From: Actinoplanes sp. L3-i22
GTDB taxonomy: Bacteria > Actinomycetota > Actinomycetes > Mycobacteriales > Micromonosporaceae
Assembly: GCF_019704555.1 (NCBI RefSeq)
Contig: NZ_AP024745.1
Location: 9,308,501-9,372,500, forward strand
Direction: 5' to 3'
Length of the DNA: 64,000 nt
In this document: piece by piece, positions 54,027-64,000 of the stretch
How positions within the stretch are numbered: position 1 is the stretch's first letter
Layout of the letters: every line of letters begins with the position of its first letter
Made by a program: the position numbers and the translations under genes
The notes under the pieces: generated by a model
The model's database searches: none
The model's input: only the letters and a program-made list of their open reading frames with translations
Told to the model about the DNA's origin: nothing

Positions 54027-55568
54027 TCAGATGGCCCGTTCCCGGCCGGCCCAGTAGGGGTCGCGGAGCAGGCGCTTGTAGAGCTTGCCGTTCGGGTCCC
54101 GGGGCAGCTCGCCGACGTAGTCCACGGTGCGCGGCAATTTGAATCGGGCCAGCCGGCCGGCCAGGAAGCTCAGCAGCTGGGCGGTCAGTTCGGGGCCGGG
54201 GGTCGCGTCCGGTGACGGCTGGACCACGGCCTTGATCTCCTCGCCCCACTCGTCGTGCGGGACCCCGAAGACCGCGACATCCGCGACCGCCGGGTGGGTG
54301 GCCAGCTCGTTCTCGATCTCGGCCGGGTACACGTTCACGCCACCGGTGATGATCACGTCGCTCTTGCGGTCGCAGAGGTAGAGGTAGCCGTCGTCGTCCA
54401 GGTAGCCGATGTCGCCGACCGTGAACATGCGCCCTCGCCAGGACTGGCGGGTCTTCTCGGCGTCGCCGAGGTATTCGAACGTGGCGTCGCCCATCTGCAG
54501 GTAGACCGTGCCGGGCTGACCGGCCGGGGAGTCCTCCCCGGCCGCGTCGAGGATCCGGATCCGGGAGCCGGGCCAGGCCTGCCCGACCGAGCCGGGCCGC
54601 TTCAGCCAGTCGGCGGCGGTGATCAGGGTGCCGCCGCCCTCGCTGGCCGCGTAGTACTCGACCACCACCGGGCCCCACCACTCCAGCATCCGGCGTTTGA
54701 CCTCGTGCGGGCACGGCGCGGCGCCGTGGATCATCACCCGCATCGAGCTCAGGTCGTAGCCGTCCCGCACCGGGGAGGGCAGCGCCAGCAGGCGACGGAA
54801 CTGGGTGGGCACCATGTGGCTGTGGGTGACCCGGTGGCGTTCGATGAGCCGGAGCATCTCCTCCGGGTCCCACCGGTCCATCACCACGACCGGGTGCCCG
54901 AACTGCAGCGAGATCACCGCGAAGTTCATCACCGCCGTGTGGTAGAGCGGCGAGCAGCACAGATGCACGTGCCCGTCGAAAGGCGAAAGACCGAAAAGAC
55001 CGAAGAACCACAGCGACACCGGGGGTACGACGTCAGGGTCGGCCCCGGTCAGCGGCCGGCGCACGCCCTTGGGCCGCCCGGACGTGCCGGACGTGTAGAC
55101 CATCAGCGCTCCGGACGTCCGTGGTGCGGGCCGGCCGGACCCGCCGTCGCCCAACGCCGCGAGCGGGCCGAAGCCGGCGACCGCGCCCACCGCGAACCGG
55201 GCGGGCACCCCGGCCTCCGCCGCGGCGGCGACCGCGGCCGGCGCGAAGCGCTCGTGGGCGACGAACGCCTTCGCACCGCTGTCGCGCAGGATGTACGCGA
55301 CCTCCGCCGCCGTCAGGTGCCAGTTCAGCGGCACCGAGTAGAGGCCGGTCTGCAGCGTCGCGAACTCGACCGCGAGCAGGTCGGCGCCGTTGGGCAGCAG
55401 CATCGCCACGGTGTCGCCCGGGACCAGGCCGGACTCCTGGAGGCCGCGCCCGATCCGGTCGGCCCGGGCGGCCAGCTCGCCGTACGTGACGGTGTGCCCG
55501 TCCGGGTCGACGACCGCGAGCCGCTCCGGGTCCCGGCCCGCGATGTTCCACAGTCCGACGTCACTCAT
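54027..55568 (-). CDS. Acyl-CoA synthetase (ANL superfamily), substrate unknown
   Basis: 513 residues from ATG 55568; a TTG two codons upstream gives no better site. Motifs: MVYTSGTSGRPKGVRR (P-loop), CSPLYHTAVMNFAV, MIHGAAPCP, YYAASEGGG, GDIGYLDDDGYLYLCDR, IITGGVNVYPAEIE and the catalytic Lys in NGKLYKRLL. It is a second FadD with its own perfect KstR box 11 bp upstream, convergent with echA19 and divergent from the DUF35-Ltp operon. It is not close to FadD19. FadD3 (HIP-CoA ligase) or a side-chain acid ligase are the main alternatives; I cannot decide between them. Confidence 0.85.
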   Translation of the reverse strand: MSDVGLWNIAGRDPERLAVVDPDGHTVTYGELAARADRIGRGLQESGLVPGDTVAMLLPNGADLLAVEFATLQTGLYSVPLNWHLTAAEVAYILRDSGAKAFVAHERFAPAAVAAAAEAGVPARFAVGAVAGFGPLAALGDGGSGRPAPRTSGALMVYTSGTSGRPKGVRRPLTGADPDVVPPVSLWFFGLFGLSPFDGHVHLCCSPLYHTAVMNFAVISLQFGHPVVVMDRWDPEEMLRLIERHRVTHSHMVPTQFRRLLALPSPVRDGYDLSSMRVMIHGAAPCPHEVKRRMLEWWGPVVVEYYAASEGGGTLITAADWLKRPGSVGQAWPGSRIRILDAAGEDSPAGQPGTVYLQMGDATFEYLGDAEKTRQSWRGRMFTVGDIGYLDDDGYLYLCDRKSDVIITGGVNVYPAEIENELATHPAVADVAVFGVPHDEWGEEIKAVVQPSPDATPGPELTAQLLSFLAGRLARFKLPRTVDYVGELPRDPNGKLYKRLLRDPYWAGRERAI

Positions 55569-55579
55569 GGACAATATTC

Positions 55580-55593
55580 TATAACGCGTTCCA
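55580..55593. promoter_or_regulatory. KstR-type operator for the acyl-CoA synthetase
   Basis: TATAACGCGTTCCA matches TnnAACnnGTTnnA at every fixed base, 11 bp before the minus-strand ATG. Confidence 0.85.
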
Positions 55594-55635
55594 GTTCTGG
55601 AACAGGCGCTGGGCAGCGCACTTGATTGGCCGAGT

Positions 55636-55649
55636 TAGAACGTGTTTCA
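55636..55649. promoter_or_regulatory. KstR-type operator for the DUF35-ltp operon
   Basis: TAGAACGTGTTTCA matches TnnAACnnGTTnnA at every fixed base, 8 bp before the GTG at 55658. It is 42 bp from the box serving the divergent fadD. Confidence 0.83.
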
Positions 55650-55657
55650 CTGGAAAT

Positions 55658-56605
55658 GTGGATGCTCCCCCGCTCTCCGCCCCGCTGACCGTCAGCTTCG
55701 ACTACACGCGCTCGCTCGGCCCGGTGCTGGGCCGGTTCATGACCGGCCTGCGCGACCGGCGGATCCTCGGCAGCCGCACCTCGGACGGCCGGGTGCACGT
55801 TCCGCCGCTCGAATACGATCCGGTCACCCACGAGCCGGTGACCGACCTGGTCGAGGTGCGGACCACCGGCACCGTGACGAGCTGGACGTGGACCGACCGG
55901 CCGCTCGACGGGCAGCCACTGGACCGGCCGTTCGGGTGGGCGCTGATCCGGCTCGACGGGGCCGGTACCGCGCTGCTGCACGCCGTCGACGCCGGCGAGC
56001 GCGGCCGGATGCGCACCGGGATGCGGGTCCGGGTCCGCTGGGCCGCCGACCGGACCGGGCACATCCGGGACATCGCCTGCTTCGAGCCCGGCGACTCGGA
56101 CCCGGCCGAGCCGGCCGGCGACGGTGCGCCGGTCACCGTGATGACCACCCCGATCCGGCTGTCGTACACCCACACCACCTCCGCCGACGAGAGCCGCTAC
56201 CTGCGCGCCCTCGCCGAGGGGCGACTGCTCGGGCAACGCTGCCCGGTCTGCCGCAAGGTCTACGTGCCGCCCCGGGTCTGCCCCGCCGACGGTGTGCCGA
56301 CCGAGGAGGAGGTGGCCGTCCGTGACCACGGCACGGTGACCACGTTCTGCGTGGTGAACGTGCCGTTCGCGGGGCAGCGGCGGGAACCGCCGTACGTGGT
56401 CGCGCAGATCCTGCTCGACGGCGCCGACATCCCGATCCCGCATCTGATCCTCGGGCTGCCCGCCGACCGGGTGCGGATGGGCATGCGGGTCGCCGCGGTC
56501 TGGCGCGACCCGCGGAGCTGGACGACCACACCGGAGAACATCGCGCACTTCCGTCCGACCGGCGAGCCGGACTCGCCGTACGAGTCGTACCGGGAGCACC
56601 TGTGA
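55658..56605 (+). CDS. Double OB-fold (DUF35) acyl-CoA-associated protein, Rv3521-like
   Basis: 315 residues from GTG 55658, directly after the KstR box. Two repeats of an N-terminal helix plus OB fold: the first has YTRSLGPVLGRFMTGLRDRRILGSR and VEVRTTGTVTSWTW, the second YTHTTSADESRYLRALAEGRLLGQRCPVCRKVYVPPRVCPADG with a Zn-ribbon (Cys-x2-Cys and a third Cys), then VRDHGTVTTFCVVNVPF. DUF35 proteins form complexes with Ltp-type thiolases or MaoC hydratases and position CoA substrates. Gene order DUF35-ltp-ltp equals mycobacterial Rv3521-Rv3522-Rv3523. It overlaps the next start (GTGA). Confidence 0.85.
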   Translation: MDAPPLSAPLTVSFDYTRSLGPVLGRFMTGLRDRRILGSRTSDGRVHVPPLEYDPVTHEPVTDLVEVRTTGTVTSWTWTDRPLDGQPLDRPFGWALIRLDGAGTALLHAVDAGERGRMRTGMRVRVRWAADRTGHIRDIACFEPGDSDPAEPAGDGAPVTVMTTPIRLSYTHTTSADESRYLRALAEGRLLGQRCPVCRKVYVPPRVCPADGVPTEEEVAVRDHGTVTTFCVVNVPFAGQRREPPYVVAQILLDGADIPIPHLILGLPADRVRMGMRVAAVWRDPRSWTTTPENIAHFRPTGEPDSPYESYREHL

Positions 56606-57650
56606 ACGAGGTCGCCGTCATCGGATTCGCGCAGGCGCCCTGCCTGTCGTCGGCCGGCACCACGAGCGGCGTCGAAACCCTCGTCCCGGTCTTCCGGGAA
56701 GCCCTGGCCGAGGCCCGGCTCGACCGGCGTGAGGTCGACTTCTGGTGCTCCGGGTCGTCGGACTACCTGGCCGGGCGCGCGTTCTCGTTCGTCAACGCGG
56801 TCGACGCGATCGGGGCGTGCCCGCCGATCTGCGAATCGCACGTGGAGATGGACGCGGCGTGGGCGTTCTACGAGGCGTACGTGAAGATCCTCGCCGGCGA
56901 GGCGGAGACCGCGATGGTGTACGGCTTCGGGAAGTCCTCGGCCGGGCAACTGCGCCGGGTCCTCGCGCTGCAACTGGACCCGTACACGGCCGCACCGCTG
57001 TGGCCCGACTCGGTGAGCGTGGCCGCCCTGCAGGCCCGGGTCGCACTGGACGCCGGGATCGTCACCGAGCGCGCGATGGCCGAGGTCGCGGTGCGCAGCC
57101 TTGCGGACGCGGCTCGCAACCCGTACGCGCAGATCTCCGGTGTCTTCGATGTTGACGATCTTCTCGCCGGAGCCTACGTGGCCGATCCGCTGCGGGTGCA
57201 CGACTGCGCCCCGGTCTCGGACGGCGCGGCCGCGCTGGTGCTGGCCTCGGGTGAGCGCGCCCGCCGGCACCCGAGGCGCGCCTGGATCAGCGGGATGGCG
57301 CACCGCGTCGACCCGCAAGGGCTCGGCGAACGGGACCTGGCCGCGGTGCCGTCCGCGAGCGCCGCGGCAGCCGCGGCCGGCCTGCCCGGCGATCTCGACG
57401 TGGCCGAGCTGCATGCCCCGTTCACCCATCAGGAGCTGCTGTTACGTGCCGCGCTCGGGCTCGGCGACCGGGTCAGGATCAACCCGTCCGGCGGGGCGCT
57501 CTGCGGCAACCCGATGTTCTCGGCCGGCCTGGCCCGGATCGGCGCGGCGGCGCGGGAGGTGATGACCGGCCGGGCACGGCGGGCGGCCGGGCACGCCACC
57601 AGCGGACCGGCGCTGCAACAGAATCTCGTGTGCGTCCTGGAGGCGAAGTG

Positions 57651-57651
<1 letters not shown>
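56602..57651 (+). CDS. ltp4: Thiolase-like lipid-transfer protein (Ltp4-like)
   Basis: 349 residues from the GTG overlapping the DUF35 stop. SCP-x-type thiolase fold: VAVIGFAQAP at the N-terminus, VDFWCSGSSDYLAG, VHDCAPVSDGAAALVLAS, VAELHAPFTHQELLL, INPSGGALCGNPMFSAGLARIG. The canonical nucleophile-Cys motif of degradative thiolases is replaced (ICESHVEMDAAWAFYEA), as in the Ltp aldolase/thiolase-like group. In Rhodococcus, ltp3/ltp4 products are linked to C-C cleavage of C-24-branched sterol side chains. It is expected to work with the DUF35 protein and the next gene product. Confidence 0.85.
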
Positions 57652-58796
<1,145 letters not shown>

Positions 58797-58828
58797 CGCC
58801 CTCGGTGCGGCTCAGCCGGAATTGACAG

Positions 58829-60037
58829 TCATCGATAACGTACCGGCAGGTGTTTGAGGCTGTTCAGCCAACCGGATCGCAGGCGCTCGGGCGGGCCGGC
58901 CAGGGTGATCCCCGGCATCTGGTCGGCGATCGCGTTGAAGAGCAGGTCGATCTCCAGCCGGGCCAGGTTCGCGCCGAGGCAGAAGTGCGCGCCGCTGCCG
59001 CCGAAGCCCAGGTGCGGGTTGGGGCTGCGGGTGATGTCGAACCGTTCCGGGTGGTCGAAGACCTCCTCGTCGAAGTTCGCCGAGCCGTAGAAGAGCGCGA
59101 CCCGGTCACCCTTGGCGATCCGCTGGCCGCCGAGCTCGGTGTCCCTGGTCGCGGTGCGCTGGAAGACGTTCACCGGGGTGGCCCAGCGGACGATCTCGTC
59201 GACCGCCGTGCGCGGCCGGGTCGCCTGGAACGCCGCCCACTGATCGGGGTGTTCGAGCAGTGCCAGCATGCCGTGCGAGATCGCGTTGCGAGTGGTCTCG
59301 TTGCCGGCCACAGCCAGCATCAGCACGAAGAAGCCGAATTCGTCGGTGGACAGGTGCTCCCCGCCGATCTCGGCGTGCACCAGCGTGGACACGATGTCGT
59401 CACGTGGGCACACCTGACGGTCCTCGGCCATCTTCATGGCGTAGCCGAGCAGCTCCATGGCCGGCTCCAGCGGGTCGGCGGCGCCGTTGTACTCCGGGTC
59501 GTCGTAGCCGATCATCGAGTTCGACCAGTCGAAGACGTTGCGCCGGTCCTCCTGCGGCACGCCGAGCAACTCGGCGATCGCCTGCAGGGGCAGCTCGCAG
59601 GCGACCTCGGTGACGAAGTCGCCGGCGTCACCCGCGCACGCCTCCCGGACGATCCGCTCGGCGCGGGTGGCCAGTGACGACCGCAGGCTGTTGATCGCCC
59701 GCGGGGTGAAGCCGCGGGCGACGATCGCGCGCTGCTGAGTGTGCTGCGGCGGGTCCATGTTGAGCATCACGTAGCGCTGCATGTCGATCCGCTCGCGGGG
59801 CATGCCCGCCTGGAACCGGGCGATGGCGGTGTTCTCCCAGCTGGAGAACGTCTCGCTGTCGCGGGACACGGTCATCACGTCGGCGTGCCGGGTCACCGCC
59901 CAGTAGCCCTCGTCGTCGAAGCCGGCGCTGCCGCGCGCCTGCGGAATCCATCGCACCGGGGTGGTGCGGCGCATCTCGGCGAACTCCTCGTGCGGGACGC
60001 CGTGGACGTAGATCTCCGGGTCGGTGAAGTCGATCAC
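58829..60037 (-). CDS. cyp125: Cytochrome P450 CYP125, steroid C26/27-monooxygenase
   Basis: 402 residues from GTG 60037, with GAGGAGGAG upstream. P450 motifs: I-helix AGNETTRN (near 238), ExxR in DEIVRWATPV, haem loop FGGSGAHFCLGANLAR (Cys near 347). The whole sequence follows mycobacterial CYP125A1 closely (FTDPEIYVHGVP, MLNMDPPQHTQQRAIVARGFTPRA, CELPLQAIAELLGVPQEDR, ERLRSGWLNSLKH). It hydroxylates and oxidises the sterol terminal methyl to the C26 acid, the step before FadD19. It is divergent from fadA5, exactly as Rv3545c/Rv3546. No ferredoxin gene is adjacent. Confidence 0.95.
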   Translation of the reverse strand: MIDFTDPEIYVHGVPHEEFAEMRRTTPVRWIPQARGSAGFDDEGYWAVTRHADVMTVSRDSETFSSWENTAIARFQAGMPRERIDMQRYVMLNMDPPQHTQQRAIVARGFTPRAINSLRSSLATRAERIVREACAGDAGDFVTEVACELPLQAIAELLGVPQEDRRNVFDWSNSMIGYDDPEYNGAADPLEPAMELLGYAMKMAEDRQVCPRDDIVSTLVHAEIGGEHLSTDEFGFFVLMLAVAGNETTRNAISHGMLALLEHPDQWAAFQATRPRTAVDEIVRWATPVNVFQRTATRDTELGGQRIAKGDRVALFYGSANFDEEVFDHPERFDITRSPNPHLGFGGSGAHFCLGANLARLEIDLLFNAIADQMPGITLAGPPERLRSGWLNSLKHLPVRYR

Positions 60038-60048
60038 GGCTCCTCCTC

Positions 60049-60062
60049 GGTAACAGGTTCTA
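60049..60062. promoter_or_regulatory. KstR-type operator (one mismatch) for cyp125
   Basis: GGTAACAGGTTCTA fits TnnAACnnGTTnnA except the first base. It lies 11 bp before the cyp125 start. Confidence 0.75.
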
Positions 60063-60115
60063 CCGATTCAAACATGCCCGAACCCGCTATAGGTACGGCC
60101 ATTGTGCTTTGATAT

Positions 60116-60129
60116 AGAAACACGTTCTA
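60116..60129. promoter_or_regulatory. KstR-type operator (one mismatch) for fadA5
   Basis: AGAAACACGTTCTA fits TnnAACnnGTTnnA except the first base. It ends 16 bp before the fadA5 start; two boxes thus flank the divergent promoter. Confidence 0.75.
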
Positions 60130-60130
60130 A

Positions 60131-61264
<1,134 letters not shown>

Positions 61265-61313
61265 GGACGGTGGCGCCGGTGGTCCGGGCGCTGACGGCCC
61301 CGCCGATGGAAGC

Positions 61314-61342
61314 GGCCGGGTCGCGCCGACCGCGACCCGGCC
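61314..61342. terminator. Bidirectional terminator hairpin between fadA5 and the GH5 gene
   Basis: Perfect 11-bp stem GGCCGGGTCGC / GCGACCCGGCC with a 7-nt loop, in the 87-bp convergent gap. Confidence 0.78.
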
Positions 61343-61351
61343 ACGGTTTCC

Positions 61352-63115
61352 TCACCAGGAGATACCGGAAGCCCAGTTCAGCAGTTCGGTGCGGGCGGTG
61401 GTGAGTGTCGCGGCCGGGATGGCGGCGGCATCGGAGGTGTTGACGATCAGGGCGACGTGCACGCTGCCGGACGTGGCGCCGGAAGCGGTCAGCAGGAGAC
61501 GCTGGGCGGTGGCGGCGCCGGTCTCGGTCGTGGCGGCGACGGCGCCGGTGGACGGAACCCCGGAGACGGCGCCGAGATCGCTGATCACGGTGGTGCGGGC
61601 CGGGCCGAACGAGCCGGGAAGGTGCAGCTCGGTCGGCGCGGTGACGGCGGTGTCCCGCCAGACCAGGACGCCGTACTGACGGGAGGCGACCAGGGAGGCG
61701 ATGGTGGTGAGCCGGGCGGGAACCGTCAGCCAGGACTTCTGGGCGCCGGAGCCGGCGAAGCCGTCGCGGGCCAGGTCCTCGTAGGCGAAGGCCAGGGTGT
61801 GGCCGGCCACCGCGGAGGGGTAGAGGCGGTCGAGGACGCGGCGATCGAGGCGCAGGGCACCGCCGGCGATCACCGAGTGATCCTCGCCGTTCCAGGCGTC
61901 CCCGGTGGTCTGGACCTTGCCGGGGTTGCCGTTCATCGGCTCGGAGTGGCGGCCGCTGTAGACGTCCCAGTGCCACTGCGTTCCGGAGAGGACCACGCCG
62001 GAGGTCGCCGCGCTGTTCCAGAAGGCCGCTCCGGAGAGCCGGGAGTCCAGGCCCTGGTACATGGCACGGACCATCCACGGCGTACGGGAGTTGCTCATGG
62101 CATTGCCGAACTCGGACACGAAGCCCGTGGTGCCGAGGCTGACCGCGCGGTCGCGGATGCGGTTCATGGCCGAGGAGTAGGTGCCGTCCCCGGCCGCGGT
62201 CGGGTCGATGGTGATCCGAGCGCCGTCGTAGTAGTGGCTGTTGAAGACGTACCGGCTGCCCAGCGCCGGGATCGTGGTGAGGCCGCCGGCCTCGCCGAAC
62301 GTGGTGTTCCAGAAGACCAGCGGCTCGGCGTAGAGCGGGAGCGCGGACCACCCCGCGCTGTCCATCGTGGCGCGGAACCGCTGGTAGAAGGGCAGCAGGT
62401 AGCTCTGCTCCCAGGTGGTGCCGGCCGCGCCGTCGAGGCCGCCGTCGAACGGCTCGTTGAACGGGTCGACGCCGAGCATCATGCCCTTGGGCAGCGCGTC
62501 GCCGAGGTAGGTCAGCGCCGCGGCCGCCTGGGTGAGGTAGGCGTCCTGCACCCCGTAGGTGTTGTGCCAGAAGTCGTACGCGGCTTTCCGGACGGCGTTG
62601 TTGGTCAGCATGTTCTGACCCCAGAGCACGCAGATCCCGCACGACTCGGCCGGATAGCTCCCCTTGTCGATCACCCACTTCGGCGCGCCGTCGCCGGTGT
62701 ACCAGCTGCCGGTGTTGAAGAGGTAGGACGCGTAGAGGTCCTGGTGGTAGTCGAGCAGCACGTGGATGCCGCGGTCGGTGAACTGCTTGATCTGCGCGGC
62801 CGCCCGGCCGAGGTAGGCGGTGTCGATCGTGTTCGCGGCCGGCTGGACGCCTTCCCAGCTGATCAGGAACCGGATCGCGTTGGCGCCGGTCTGCTCGCGC
62901 ATCGCGGCGGCCGAGGCGGCCGCGTCGGCGGTGCTCCGGAACGGCAGCAGGCCGCTCTCGTGGAGTTTGGTGCTGCCGGAGACGTTGAAACCACGGAAGG
63001 TGAGCTCGCGGCCGTACGCGTCGGTGAACCCGTTGTCGGCGGCGAGCGCGGGCTGCGGCACGGCGACCGCGAACCCCAGGAGCATCAGCACAAGCAACCA
63101 TCGCGCGTGCACCAT
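61352..63115 (-). CDS. Secreted GH5-family glycoside hydrolase, endoglycoceramidase-like
   Basis: 587 residues. A Sec signal peptide (hydrophobic 6-22, cleavage near PALAA, residue 26) is followed by a GH5 (clan A) barrel: RGFNVSGSTKL, NAIRFLISWEGVQPAA, LLDYHQDLYASYL, acid/base Glu in GVDPFNEPFDGG (near 212), FNSHYYDG, nucleophile Glu in GFVSEFGNA (near 318) and a beta-sandwich C-terminal domain. HQDLYS/A-type and NEPF motifs point to the endoglycosylceramidase branch, whose relatives include steryl-beta-glucosidases, rather than to cellulases. No carbohydrate-binding module is seen. It stands between fadA5 and ipdF without a KstR box; the 88-bp upstream gap is AT-rich near 63120-63150. Substrate unknown. 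Confidence 0.82.
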   Translation of the reverse strand: MVHARWLLVLMLLGFAVAVPQPALAADNGFTDAYGRELTFRGFNVSGSTKLHESGLLPFRSTADAAASAAAMREQTGANAIRFLISWEGVQPAANTIDTAYLGRAAAQIKQFTDRGIHVLLDYHQDLYASYLFNTGSWYTGDGAPKWVIDKGSYPAESCGICVLWGQNMLTNNAVRKAAYDFWHNTYGVQDAYLTQAAAALTYLGDALPKGMMLGVDPFNEPFDGGLDGAAGTTWEQSYLLPFYQRFRATMDSAGWSALPLYAEPLVFWNTTFGEAGGLTTIPALGSRYVFNSHYYDGARITIDPTAAGDGTYSSAMNRIRDRAVSLGTTGFVSEFGNAMSNSRTPWMVRAMYQGLDSRLSGAAFWNSAATSGVVLSGTQWHWDVYSGRHSEPMNGNPGKVQTTGDAWNGEDHSVIAGGALRLDRRVLDRLYPSAVAGHTLAFAYEDLARDGFAGSGAQKSWLTVPARLTTIASLVASRQYGVLVWRDTAVTAPTELHLPGSFGPARTTVISDLGAVSGVPSTGAVAATTETGAATAQRLLLTASGATSGSVHVALIVNTSDAAAIPAATLTTARTELLNWASGISW

Positions 63116-63203
63116 GTATCGAAGTTAATGAATTTTTAAGGTTTGGCAAAGGACCCGAATTCGCAGGACCCGGCGCGGAGCGTGACGAACGGCGCCGTGC
63201 CGG

Positions 63204-63971
63204 TCATGGGTGCTGGCTGCTGACCGAGATCACCTCGCCGGTGAGGTAGGACGCGTAGTCGCTGGCCAGGAACGCCACCACGGTCGCCACCTCCCACGGC
63301 TGCGCGGCGCGGCCGAACGCCTCGCGCGCGGCGAGCCCGGCCAGCTCCGGCTCACTCATCACCTTGCTCAGGAAGGGGTGCGTGGCGAGGCTGGGCGCCA
63401 CCGCGTTGACCCGGATGCCGTGCGCGGCCACGTCGAGCGCGGCGCACCGGGTGAACGCCATCACCCCCGCCTTCGCCGCCGCGTAGTGCGCCTGCCCCGC
63501 CTGCGCGCGCCAGCCGAGCACGGAGGCGTTGTTGATCACCGTGCCCCCGCCGCCCTGCGCGATCATCTGCCGCAGCGCGGCCCGGGTGCAGCGGAAAGTG
63601 CCGGTCAGGGTGACGTCGACGACCTGTGCCCACTCGTCGTCGGTCATCTCGCTGACCGCTCTCGCACCGCCCAGCCCGGCATTGTTGATCATGACGTCCA
63701 GCCGCCCGAACCTCCCGGCCGCGCCGCTCACCAGCGTCCGCACGGCGCCGTCGTCGGTCACGTCACAAGGCAGGGTCCAAACCATCTGCGCGTACGTCTT
63801 CGTCAGGCGCTCGTGCGCCTCGGCCAATCGCCGCTCGTGACGGTCGCTGAGCACCACACGGGCCCCCTCGGCGAGACAGCGCTCGGCGATCGCGGCGCCG
63901 ATCCCCGTCCCGGCGGCCGCGGTCACCACCACGACCTTGCCGGTCAGCAGGTCGTGCCCGCCCGGCATCAT
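63204..63971 (-). CDS. ipdF: IpdF-like SDR of the HIP (C/D-ring) pathway
   Basis: 255 residues. Coenzyme loop VVTAAAGTGIG with the unusual TAAAGTGIG spacing, NNAGLGGARAVSEMTDDEW, Ser in NNASVLGWRAQ and Tyr-Lys in HYAAAKAGVM, ending FLASDYASYLTGEVISVSSQHP. These segments match mycobacterial IpdF (Rv3559c) very closely. That enzyme oxidises a ring hydroxyl of the HIP-derived CoA ester, ahead of IpdC/FadE30. The start (ATG 63971, or ATG 63968) overlaps the stop of an upstream gene, so it is inside an operon that continues to the right. Confidence 0.9.
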   Translation of the reverse strand: MMPGGHDLLTGKVVVVTAAAGTGIGAAIAERCLAEGARVVLSDRHERRLAEAHERLTKTYAQMVWTLPCDVTDDGAVRTLVSGAAGRFGRLDVMINNAGLGGARAVSEMTDDEWAQVVDVTLTGTFRCTRAALRQMIAQGGGGTVINNASVLGWRAQAGQAHYAAAKAGVMAFTRCAALDVAAHGIRVNAVAPSLATHPFLSKVMSEPELAGLAAREAFGRAAQPWEVATVVAFLASDYASYLTGEVISVSSQHP

Positions 63972-64000
63972 CGGCGGTCCTGGCGGGGCAGGCCGAGGAC
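63968..64000 (-). CDS. C-terminal end of an upstream gene, probably an acyl-CoA dehydrogenase
   Basis: Ten codons ending VLGLPRQDRR and a TGA that overlaps the ipdF start (ATGATG). The GLPR ending is typical of actinobacterial acyl-CoA dehydrogenases. In mycobacteria fadE30 precedes ipdF, so this is probably the end of a fadE30-like gene. Only 33 bp are visible. Confidence 0.45.
   Translation of the reverse strand, partial: VLGLPRQDRR

Noticed and set aside
55596..55611. A third KstR-like half site (TGGAACAGGCGC) between fadD and the DUF35 gene
   Set aside because: Only the AAC half matches; the GTT half is missing, and two full boxes already flank it.

Overview
The window looks like chromosome of a high-GC filamentous actinomycete. 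A Micromonosporaceae/Actinoplanes-like host is a reasonable guess, because it combines modular type I PKS, a cvn 'conservon' operon and a mycobacterial-type sterol catabolism locus. Genus cannot be fixed from the sequence alone. I see no tRNA, rRNA, insertion sequence or CRISPR array.

Left part (1-20,282, minus strand): four consecutive type I modular PKS genes. In transcription order they are KS-AT-DH-KR-ACP (15,231-20,282), a bimodule KS-AT-DH-KR-ACP plus KS-AT-ACP (7,001-15,211), KS-AT-KR-ACP (2,306-6,994), and a KS-AT gene cut by the left edge (1-2,247). All five AT domains carry the GHSIG and HAFH signatures of malonyl-CoA selectivity. No loading module, ER or thioesterase is present, so this is a middle piece of an assembly line. 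The AT regions share long near-identical mosaic blocks.

Middle part (20,283-28,155, mostly plus strand): a secreted PQQ-type beta-propeller protein, a TetR regulator, and a complete cvnABCD-type operon (NIT-domain sensor ATPase, roadblock protein, DUF742 protein, small GTPase). The operon is translationally coupled to a betaine-binding-type (OpuAC) lipoprotein.

Right part (28,156-64,000): a dense sterol catabolism regulon. It holds a Tat-exported cholesterol oxidase and KstD-like dehydrogenase; side-chain genes (CYP125, FadD19, EchA19, a FadE pair, FadA5, and a DUF35 protein with two Ltp thiolase-like proteins); and C/D-ring (HIP pathway) genes (EchA20, IpdA, IpdB, IpdC, IpdF, FadA6). A KstR2-like TetR repressor, several SDRs, alcohol and aldehyde dehydrogenases, F420-type oxidoreductases, a sulfotransferase-like protein and a secreted GH5 hydrolase are also present. 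Twelve sites match the mycobacterial KstR operator TnnAACnnGTTnnA (nine perfectly, three with one mismatch). Three match the KstR2 operator AnCAAGnnCTTGnT (one perfectly, two with one mismatch). Almost every transcription unit here therefore carries a visible steroid-responsive operator.

How it fits together: sterol would be oxidised at C3 (cholesterol oxidase) and in ring A (KstD), probably outside the membrane. The side chain would be hydroxylated by CYP125, activated by FadD19, and shortened by the FadE pair, EchA19, FadA5 and the Ltp proteins. The remaining C/D rings would be opened by IpdC/IpdF, EchA20, IpdAB and FadA6. Genes for ring A/B cleavage (ksh, hsa), uptake (mce4) and KstR itself are not in the window.
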